Of a stretch of 64,000 bases of DNA, positions 27,407 to 37,300 are shown one piece after another. Numbering within the stretch: position 1 is the stretch's first letter; every line of letters begins with the position of its first letter. The translations under genes were made by a program, and so were the position numbers. Origin of the DNA: Catonia carolina (Eukaryota; Arthropoda; Insecta; Hemiptera; Achilidae); contig JAQMRL010000010.1 in NCBI GenBank assembly GCA_035578175.1, forward strand, positions 28,822,284-28,886,283, read 5' to 3'. Under the pieces are notes generated by a model, which saw nothing but the letters and a program-made list of their open reading frames with translations, did no database searches and was not told the origin of the DNA.

Positions 27407-28705
27407 CGAGGGAGAATCAAATATTAACGGTAATTTTGCTGTTGACTGTACCAAACACGTTCGGACCAGATGTGGCGGTGAGCAGTTGTTGTTTTGTTTA
27501 ATAGGAGTGGGGGGAACAGCTTACTTCGCAGCAATGTTGCGTTCTGCCGTCAGTACAGCCATGACCGAGCGAGAGGTACATCCATCTGTTGCGCAACGAA
27601 TCGTCTTAAAATTTTTAGCAAATGAACGTGTTAAGCCTTCGGAAATTTTTACTCGTTTGCGGGCACAGTTTGGGGACACTACTCTGTCTAAGAATCGAGT
27701 GTATACATGGGCCAGAGAATTTAGGGGTGGGCGAGAACGTGTTGAAAACGAAAGTCACCGTTGACGCCCAAGGTCAAGTCTCACAGATGACAACATTAGT
27801 GCCGTTTGAGAGCTTATTGAAGGTGATCGCCGGTTAACTGTTCAAGAAATCTCGTCAGTATTTGGTATCAGCTATGGGAGTGTTCAGTCTGCAATCACAG
27901 ACCACCTTGGCTTCAGAAAGATTAGTGCTCGATGGGTTCCGAGGTTGCTGTCCGGAAATCAAAAACAGGTCAGGTCGGAGATCGCCGGGAGACTTCTGCA
28001 TCAATTTCAAAAAGAAGGTGAAGATTTTTTGAGGCACATCGTCACATGTGATGAGACGTGGGTCCACCATTACACTCCCGAATCAAAAATGGCAAGTAAG
28101 GAGTGGCGAAGGAAGGATGAAGGCTGCCCAGTGAAAGCCAAAACTCGTCTCTCAGCCGGAAAAGTTCTTGCAACAATTTTTTATGACTCAAGGGGAGTTC
28201 TACTCATTGATTTTCTTCACGATCAACGAACAGTGAATGCGGCTTACTACTGCCAGGTGCTACAGTCGGCAAAAACCAGTTACCGAAACAAAAGACGAGG
28301 TGTGCCCATTAGAGATGTCATCCTTCTCCATGACAACGCAAGGCCTCACACCGCATTGTTGACAAGGGATAAATTGGAAGAAATGGGCTGGGAAACTCTC
28401 GAACACCCTCCTTACAGTCCAGACTTGTCCCCTTGTGACTACTTTTTGTTTGCGCCTCTGAAAGAATCACTTGGAGGAAAACGATTTGAAAGCAATGAAG
28501 ATGTCGAGAAGCACGTGCGCGATTGGTTGACAACTCTCCCTCAATCTTTTTATGAACAGGCAATATTCAAGCTTCCAAATCGGTGGCAGAAGTGTGTAGA
28601 TAATGCAGGAGACTATATTGAAAAATGTTGAAGGCATAGTTTTTGTATAATATTATTCAATAAATATAATTTTAAAAATTACCGTTTATATTTGATTCGC
28701 CCTCG
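27407..28705 (+). mobile_element. Nearly intact DD34D mariner
   Basis: Length 1299 bp, TIRs CGAGGGAGAATCAAATATTA and CGAGGGCGAATCAAATATAA, TA duplications at 27405-27406 and 28706-28707. This is the best preserved transposon in the window. Confidence 0.92.
27561..28631 (+). pseudogene. Mariner transposase with two in-frame stops
   Basis: One continuous reading frame of about 356 codons from MTEREVHPSV, close to the usual mariner length. It is broken only by TGA at 27762-27764 and at about 27807, both where CGA (Arg) is expected. Order: N-terminal HTH, second HTH (VQEISSVFGISYGSV), first Asp in CDETWVHHY, second in LLHDNARPHTA, third in SPDLSPCDYFLF exactly 34 residues later. Both defects fit C-to-T change at CpG. 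Confidence 0.88.
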
Positions 28706-29076
28706 TATAAATATCACTAATTTTATCACTTAATCTTATTTTAATATTTACTACAAATTTTTAAACTGCCAGAACTTATCAGATTAATTTGAAACTGTTT
28801 CTATAAAATTTCTGGATATTTCATCAACTGCCTTTAAAATCTTCTGTAAAACAAATGAAAGTCTTAACAGTAAATAATATATTACAGTAAAACATCCGTA
28901 TTCACAGAGGTTAGGTTCTGTAAAATTGTCGCGATTACGGAATGGGAAATTACATGTAGTTATTGGGGTTACGTTCCATATTAGTTACAAACATGTACTC
29001 AAATTTGTATGAAATTATGTACTTTCATGAACAACAGAATTTCAGAAAATGAAGACGGATTAATGTATGTTGTTTA

Positions 29077-30110
29077 GGTGATCAGCCGAAAGGCTGGTTT
29101 GAACCTGTAGAGGTTTTACTAAGTAAAACAAAGAGTGAGGTGGTTTACAATTCTGTACCAAAGAAGTAAAGAGTGTCAACTCCAATTTTGGAAAAATTCA
29201 GTTAAAACTGCCTTTAAAATAAGAAAGAAATGCTCTGATTCTTTAGTTTTGTAGTTGATGTATAAGATGTTTTGTAAAATTGTTATTGCATGTGTTTTAC
29301 TGATAGTGAAGTAAATTTTGATTGAGTTTTTGTTGAATTTGGTGTTTTTTTTTGTCCGTTACTAAACAGTAGGCTACTGATAAATTTTGAAATGTTTTCA
29401 AACGTTGTGTATTTTTATACACAAGAAAAGAAGCAGCTTTTTAGCTGCTTCTTTATAAAAGTAGTGTTAGCACTAGGTATTTCACTTAAGTTTCTTTCAT
29501 ACATATTGTACATTGGAGTTAACACTAATGTAGAACAAAAAATGTGACAAAACACAGAAAGCCTTTAAGGTTTTAACTCCTGTTTGAGTGGAAAGGAGTA
29601 TAGAAGTTGATAAAGTCATGAAATAAAAAAATTGTAAATAAAAAACATTTTCTGTAGAAGCTGGGTGTCAATTTCAAGTTTATAACACCTATGAATTTTT
29701 GTTACAATAACGAAAATATACTTAACACTGCTACTTATTGGCTCTTCTGAAAAATCACCAAAATGGAGTTAACACCTTTTACTTCTCAGGTACAGAATTG
29801 CTTTCCTCACCGAGTAGAAAAGTATGCTTATCAGCATGCTGAGCCCTCTGAAAACCACATATTTTCCACTCTGCAAATGACACCTTCCCTTCATTCACCA
29901 CAGGGTCTGGCTGTATAACAAAATTCATTACTTTCAGAGGAGATAACTCTGAGTAGTGTCTTTTACACCTCTGCCCCTTCTGTTCTTAAATGATTCAGTC
30001 ATTTTATTGGCTGACCATGTGATAAGAAACAAAAATATTATTTTAGCCCTATAACTAACAGATTGAGTGCAAATAATTTGACACACCACCTGTCTGTTAT
30101 GGGCAGCAAT
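29077..30110 (+). repeat. SINE-like family 3, split by a MITE
   Basis: Head GGTTTGAACCTGTAGAGGTT at 29095 onward, body from 29800 to about 30110. The two parts are separated by the insertion at 29153-29795. Confidence 0.7.
29153..29795. mobile_element. Unclassified TIR element (MITE), AATT target
   Basis: Inverted ends CTGTACCAAAGAAGTAAAGA / CTGTACCTGAGAAGTAAAAG, flanked by AATT at 29149-29152 and 29796-29799. The subterminal GGAGTTAACAC motif recurs. An internal hairpin AAGAAGCAGC..GCTGCTTCTT lies near 29428. Non-coding. Confidence 0.65.
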
Positions 30111-30673
30111 GTATGTATTATTTATTCACTAATTTTTTAAACACCAACACATACGTATATTGTATGTACAAAATGTATATACATGCACATAACTACATAT
30201 ACAGTGCATAGGTATAAAATGAAGAAGTCATTTTACGGGTTTGGCTTTAACAAACTTGTTTGGTCTTGCTTTTCTCTCCTTTGTAGATCACGGTAAAGAT
30301 TTTTATACTCATTCATTGCGTCGTCAATTTTTTGCTTAAAAACTATGTTTCTCTCCATAGATGGATCACACTCAATAAAAAACTGACATAGGTCATTTGA
30401 TAGCTTCATTCCTTCTGAAGCGTCTTACAGTTTAATCCACGAATTGGTTGTGTACAACTCTTCCTCTTGTTCGTTTTCGAAAACCGTTAATTCTTCCAGA
30501 TCTTCAGCTGTAAGCTACTCAACGTGTGAATTTACTAGTTCTTTATATATATAGATATATAAATAAATCTTTATAATGCATCCTGCAGTTTTAAATATTT
30601 CTATTTCATATAATGAATTAATACAATAATTTCACTAACCTTCTTTTCAAACTGCGTCACCTTTATTTTAATT

Positions 30674-30717
30674 TTTACTTACACGTGTTTCGGTGGATCC
30701 ACCATCATCAGAGTAAA
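30674..30717 (-). ncRNA. Predicted hammerhead ribozyme, B3 left arm
   Basis: Minus strand: TTTACT, CTGATGA, GGTG-GATC-CACC, GAAA, ACACGTGT, A (30680), AGTAAA. Stem I is six perfect pairs. Confidence 0.7.
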
Positions 30718-30946
30718 TAACATAAAATTGAAACTAAAAACACTATTTATTAAAAATCTATAGAAGATGATACATCTTCAGTCACTTGTATAAAACTGAT
30801 TTAAAATTAATTTATTTAAATTTATCCCTTCTCATATTTACTGTAGATAGCAGCAGCAGTCAATATAACTTCATCATTCCTAAATTTCACCTGTTCATTC
30901 AAAATGTCCTGCTTTTGCTCTTTTAAATATTTATAATTTTATGTTA

Positions 30947-30990
30947 TTTACTCTGATGATGGTGGATCCACCGAAACACGTGTAAGTAAA
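30947..30990 (+). ncRNA. Predicted hammerhead ribozyme, B3 right arm
   Basis: TTTACT (30947-30952), CTGATGA (30953-30959), stem II, GAAA, ACACGTGT, predicted cleavage after A30984, AGTAAA (30985-30990). All paired positions are intact. Confidence 0.7.
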
Positions 30991-31215
30991 AATTAAAATA
31001 AAGGTGACGCAGTTTGAAAAGAAGGTTAGTGAAATTATTGTATTAATTCATTATATGAAATAGAAATATAGATATATAATGAAATTATTAATTTCTGTGA
31101 CTAATCCATGAATTGAAATATCTATAATTTCATACGTTTTCCCGCGAATACCGAATTTTTTTACCATTAAAGCCGAATACATGAATACAGAGGTTTTACT
31201 GTATTAGCATTATTT

Positions 31216-31344
31216 TCATTTGCAGTTTTCCAATAAATCATTATCAAAATGGAATGTTACTTTTCGATTTCTTACTTCGAGTTCTCCAACTCCTTTAAAA
31301 CTCAGTATCAAATCATTATCTTCACTTAACAGTCTTGTAAACGC
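31216..31344 (-). CDS. CCDC81-like exon 5 (terminal)
   Basis: Acceptor TTTTTTTTCAG just above 31344. Encodes AFTRLLSEDNDLILSFKGVG, the HU beta-arm EVRNRKVTFHF, and a short tail to TGA. An internal GTAAGA (about 31272) is a possible alternative donor. Confidence 0.75.
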   Translation of the reverse strand, partial: AFTRLLSEDNDLILSFKGVGELEVRNRKVTFHFDNDLLENCK

Positions 31345-34300
31345 CTGAAAAAAAAGATTCTCTTTTAAAATATTTCTCATAAAAGTCTCAAAGGAGTATG
31401 GAAAAATTGTAAGTAAATTCAGAGTGGTTCTTATATCCCCGAACTCCTTAAGCTTTAGCAAATTTTTTTATACGTTTTACTAAAAATTTAATAAAGATAG
31501 CTAAGGTTTCTCACTCACTGCATGTCTGTGTGATGTTAAGGAAGTTGATTCAGTATTGAACTCCCTCTCACCACTGTGGTGGAAGAGGAGTGCAACACGA
31601 GTCCCATCTATGTGCGACTCTGCTAGTCTGTCTGACATGAGCCGTACATAAAGTCAGAGTATAGTATTTTTAGAAGTTTACTTCACGGTAGAATCTTACA
31701 ACCATTGCATCAAGTTGTTCGTAGAAAATTTCCTGATAATCCTGTACAACCTAGTGCAATGGTTTGTGATACAGGAAGTGTTACAGATGGGTTTAGAAAA
31801 CATCCTGAATTTTCAGAGCATACTTTACTCAGATCTCCTACAGAATTAATATGCGATTGTCTCAACAGATTGGAGCATCTTATTCAAGCCACTGTTTAGT
31901 ATTGAAACGTGTATAAAAGACTACCTTTACTAGGATTTGAACCAGGAACCTTCATCTCTAGAAATTAACTGACTCATGACGATGACTTTACCACTAGACA
32001 AAACCGATGGTTTTAAATTCAAATTATTACAAAAGTGTAGTTTTCATTGTAATTTAATTAATGTTTTGTTTTTTATGTGTTTGTAAAAAAACTTTTTATA
32101 ATTTTATTTTATATAATAAATTTCACTAACCTTCCTTTTAAACTGCGTCAACTTTTATCTGTACTTACACACGTTTCGGTGGATCCACCATCATCAGAGT
32201 AAATAACATAATTGAAATGAAAAATCTTTCTTTATTTAAAATCTATAGAAGATGATACATCTTTAGTCACATGTATAAAATGATTTTTTTACAATTTTTT
32301 GTACAAATGACTGAAGATGTATCATCTTCTTAAGGTTTTAAATAAATAAATAAAAACTTTTTTAGTTTCAATTATTTCATTTACTCTGATGATGGTGGAT
32401 CCACTGAAACACGTGTAAGTAAAGATAAAAGTTGATGCAGTTTAAAAGGAAGGTTAGTGAAATTTATTATATAAAATAAAATAAATTTCAAACTGCAGGA
32501 TGCATTTTAAAGATTTATTTTTATAATTTACCTTATATTGCTTCTTTTACTTTGTTTCGTACAAGTACTTTCGTGATGTGCACCACTTCCTTCTTCAGGT
32601 AATAATAATGCTTCTATAATAATAATAATAGTAATGCTTCTAGAAATTGTTTATGAAGCAACTTCAAATCAAACTCTCAGTTTGATTCAAACCATTGACA
32701 AAGGAAGATGCAATCTTCATAAACAATTTCTAGAAGCTATTATTATTACCTGAAGAATTATTTCGCGGTGCGCACCACAAAAGAGCTTGTAAGAAACAAA
32801 GCATAAGAAGCAGTATAAAGTAAATTATAAAACGTTTTTTTTTATATACTGATAAAAAAACAAAAGATTAATATGGATTCTGCTGCTAATTCTAACTAGT
32901 CACTTAAATTATTATTGTCTATAGGTCAACAGCCGAAAGGCTGGTTTGAACCTCTAGAGGTTTTACTAAGTAAAACGAGGAGTGAGGTGGTTTACCATTG
33001 CCTTCCTCACTGAGTGGGAAAGTACGCTTATCAGCATGCCGGGCCCTCTGAAAAGCACATATTTTCCACTCTGTAAATGAAATTCACTTCATTCACCACA
33101 GGGTCTGGCTGTACAATGAAATTCATTACTTTCAGAGAAGATAACTCTGATTAGTATCTTTTACACCTCTACCTCTTCTGTTCTTAAATGATTCAGTCAT
33201 TTAATTGGGTGACCATGTGATAAGAAACAGAACTATTTATTTTAGCCCTGCAATGAACAGATTGAGTGTAAATAATTTGACATTATATAATATTATACAT
33301 TATTTTGACGTATTATTAATTATAGATAGATTAATATATAGATTATTAATTATATATATATATTGACAAATTATTGTTATTATATAATTGTAAATATACT
33401 AACCTGAATAACTTCTGTAATACAAATTGCAACCATATTTCTGTTTCGTTTACATATTTTTGCAACTACAGCATAGTTCATTAGCTGTTGTGGAACCTAA
33501 AATATATAAAATATAAAATAAATCCAGTGATTGTAAATTAAAGAAAAGTGTATGCTTTTGGTTTTCATTTTGATGAGATTTCGTCATTTATTTTATATTA
33601 TATTATTTTTTACTTTCTCTAGCCTATATGAATATATAGAAAGGAAAGTACTGTTTTAATGTTGATTTTTTGAAATCGAGTTTTCATCTGATGTACACGT
33701 TATCAGACCCCTGAACCCAAAAAACATGTTTTTAGCGATTGGTTTGTGTGTGTAAACAGAATATCTCAAGAACGGAACATCGTATGAACTTGAAACTTGA
33801 AACTTAAGTTACATACCACTACCAGACCTGACACGAAAATTTTCATCAAAATCGGTCAACTGGAAGTAGTAGTTTATTCGTGTAATTTTTCACTTTTTTT
33901 GCAATTTTCTCAAAAACAGGTCCTACGATTTTTTTGAAATCGCCTGGTTTACTGAATTTTTTATGCTTTACAAGATAGGGTAGGCACCATGTTTGCTGAA
34001 ATTCTTGGTGGGGCGGTTTTTACATAAAAATTGTTTTTTTTTTAGATTGCGGCTTTAGTATGCATTTTAGCGCAAAATTTATAAAATAAAAGTTGTAGAG
34101 AATTTAAAATCCTACAACTTTTTTTCAAACATTTTTTTTGTATAACACTTAGTTTAGCGGTAATTAGCAATTTTCTGTTTTTTTCTCACAAAAACATGTG
34201 AAAAATTGATATTTTTAAGATCGGCCTTAGTATGCATTTTACGACAAAAGTGTATATAATCAAATTTATGGGAAATTAAAAATCTACAAATTTTATTTAT

Positions 34301-37300
34301 AGCATTTTCCTCTACAGAGCCTAGTTTAGCGTGAAAGAGTGATTTTCCGTATTTTTAAGCCAAACAGGTTGATTTTCATTTTGCGTCTTTCACTCATGAT
34401 TAAAATTAGGTTATGTTTCTTGAGGTTAGTTTTTTGTTTATTTTTAATGTTTTATTACTTAGGTTATATTGTTCAATATTTGCTTTGGCTAGAGAAAGCT
34501 GTGTGAGTGTTTCGCCAGATATTTTTATAGGTCTATATGTTTTATATTAGACTATATTATTTATGATTTAAAATAGAGTTTTCAGCTTTAAATTTTCAAA
34601 AAATTTCCAGGGGAGAAAAAAATAAAATCACATATTCCTCATCATATTTGTTTTTTTTTCATCAGTTAGCCAGGAAGGAGTATGAAATACCCTCGAACCC
34701 CTGGATAGGCCTTTCCCATAGCAGCTCCAGGATCCACCATTCCCTGGATGTAGTTATAAAATAAAAAAGATTGTCATTATTACTGTACTACCCCACTATC
34801 TTTCATGTTTCCATTTTAATAATCACCTTATACATCCATTGCACAATTTATAATCATATTAGTTGATGCAGAAATTGTATCAAACTTTTACCTTATCTGA
34901 TGTATAAATCTGTTGCCGTTTTAAATGAAAGAAATCTACTAATTTTTGTGATAAAATAAACACAGGTTGTTTAACTTTAACTGGACGAATTAATCCAACA
35001 TAAAGTTGCCATTCTGATAACGTAAATTCACCAAAATCTTTTATATGTACGGCCTGTAAAATAAACAGGTGTAAATTAGATTGATACAGTTTAATAATGT
35101 TATTATGCTATTACCTACGGCCTATTCCCCTGAAAAAATTAATCGACGGTCATTAAGTCAAAGCAGATCTGTCAAAGCAGTTAGGAAGGCAGTTGTAAAC
35201 CACCTCACTCCTCATTTTACTTAGTTAAGTATTTAAGTAGAAAATACTTTTAAAAGTATTTTTTTAAATAAAACTGTTTGGCCTACATCATACTATGAGT
35301 GATGTTTTAAGTACTGATAAATAAATTTATAAAAACTGTATACATTATTTCCTTTTTTTTTCATCAATAAATGTGGTTACAAATTATACGTATTACCTCT
35401 GATCTGTATGACGAAACAAGAGAACTTTAAAAGGAGACAATTTTATTTTAATGATTAGTCATCTAATATTAGTTAAGTTGCTCGTTATTTCACAATTGAA
35501 TTTGACGATGACTTATCCAAACCCATAAATCTCTCTCCACATTTTTGACAAAGAACATGTTACGTTGTATGCTACCAGTTCACTTTTGACATTGTATTGT
35601 CTCACATCGTTCTTAAGTGCAGTATAATTCATTTTAATGAAATGATTTTTGTAACGTATGAAAATATGCCATGCCTGAATGGGATTCGAACCCAAGATGA
35701 GAGGCGAGCACGTTACCAACTACGCCAATGCGGCCGGCTTTCAATTAGGAATTTTGTGTTATAGTATATATGTATTTATTTTTTTAAATTTCTGTTTACT
35801 GTTCAATTCTGTATATGGTTAAAAGCATGTATTATCATTGTGATGTTTTCATTGAAAGTGTTGCATTTTTTCTGATTCACCGCTTTAACAGCTGATTCGG
35901 TAACCGCTGTTTGTTTACTCAACGTATCTTTCTTACGATGAATAGAGTATAGAGCAGTAGTTCTCAGATGGTGGTTCGCAAACAAGTAGACAAAACTCTT
36001 ATTTGCAAAATAAAATATACAGTAATCCCTTGGTATCCGCGGGTTTCAGTTATCCGCGGATTTTGTCTGTGGGCCTAAAACCTTAAAATTCGTATGTAAT
36101 CTTACCTTGTGTACACTGTACTTGGTTGGAGGTAGGGAAGTCATACAATTCCGAAAACATGTGTCACTCTACGTGTTTGAAATTTTAGAAATTTCAAACA
36201 CCAGTGGCGGATGAAATTTTAGAAATCGTTCACAATGTGGAGGCTGAGGGTTTCGCTCAAATCGACCACATGAAATGATCCAAAGCCATAACCAGGAACT
36301 AACAGTGGAGGAGTTGGAGGAACTGATGACACCCAACAATGAGATAGCCGGTCCTGAAACGAAGCCAAGCATTTCTCCACAAACCATCAACGAGATCCTC
36401 AGCATGGCAACGCATTGGCTGACCACGTGTTGGAGACGGATCCCATCATGGAAAGGGCCCTTCAATTCAAAAGAGGACTCCAGGAGCTGATGACACCATA
36501 TGAAGAAGTCCACAAGGAGTTTGAAAAGAAGTAGCAAACAGCCATAACTATTTTAAAGCAACTTGTATTTTTTATGCTACAGTTTTGTATTTATTAAATA
36601 TTTATAGGTTATAATAATGGTAAAATGTTCCTAAAACTATTAAACACTTAAAGCGACTGCAGGACTTTTCCTTCAGAACCTAACCCCCATCTTTTCGTTC
36701 ATATAAGGTATCATTATCTGCGGTTTTACGAACCGCAGTAACCCTCCGGAACGTAACCCCCGCGGATACCTAGGAATTACTGTAAAATTAATCTCTCAAT
36801 TGATTAAATCAGAATTTTGAAACTACTACGGTAGTGAGAGAAAGTATTCAAAAGAGGAAGATTAGTATAAGGTAAGAAGAGGAAGTGGGTTCATGTTAGA
36901 TAGGTTAATTTACATTTATTTACTAGTAGTTGCTTTCTGTGCGGAATAGGCCATCTGCAGTGTACCAAGATCGTACACCCCTCCTTCCCCTTCTCCATGC
37001 CTCATCTCTGTATATATTTTCGTATGAGACCCCTAATGCAATCTATCTTGGTTTAAGGTTTACACCTAGATTTCTGAAATTTCAAGTGGTACTTGGGGAC
37101 AAAAAGAATGTGAAACCCTGCTCTAGAGGGGTTCAAACCAGCCTTTTGGCTGATGACTTAAACAACCTAATACAGTAACATTCAATTCTGTCAAATTTTT
37201 TTGTATATGCCTCAAAATAATTTTTTTTCAGTTCACGTACCTTATTTTGAAGTAAACTGTCTCTGATCCAGTGAGATAAGCTGTCCCAGACAAGTTTCAC

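Larger units (their letters stand above)
30563..31065. mobile_element. Fold-back hammerhead element B3
   Basis: A 14-bp target duplication ATATAGATATATAA at 30549-30562 and 31066-31079. Near-perfect inverted arms (30600-30770 and 30900-31065) each carry an intact hammerhead. As in B1, extra sequence (TGCATCCTGCAG) is on the left only. Confidence 0.8.
28885..31201 (-). mobile_element. Tigger/pogo-like element with nested insertions
   Basis: Ends CAGTAAAACATCCGTATTCA (28885) and, on the other strand, CAGTAAAACCTCTGTATTCA (31201), TA on both sides. The own interior (30110-30545, minus strand) encodes a decayed Tigger transposase C-terminus (LTAEDLEELTVFENEQEEEL, SNDLCQFF). Nested inside are SINE-3, a 4-bp-TSD MITE and a B-family hammerhead element. 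Its right end lies 14 bp from the CCDC81-like stop codon. Confidence 0.75.
32105..32518. mobile_element. Fold-back hammerhead element B4
   Basis: An 11-bp duplication TTTTATAATTT at 32094-32104 and 32519-32529. Inverted arms each have a hammerhead, and the CTGCAGGATGCA extension is on the right here. The centre has GAAGATGATACATCTT twice in inverted form. Confidence 0.8.

Noticed and set aside
36169..36537. 122-codon minus-strand open frame
   Set aside because: It is antisense to the Tigger transposase remnant (NQELTVEELEEL on the + strand).
37150..37172. CTGATGA in the SINE-3 head as a hammerhead core
   Set aside because: No GAAA box or pairing stems follow; it is just part of GGCTGATGACCTAAACAAC.
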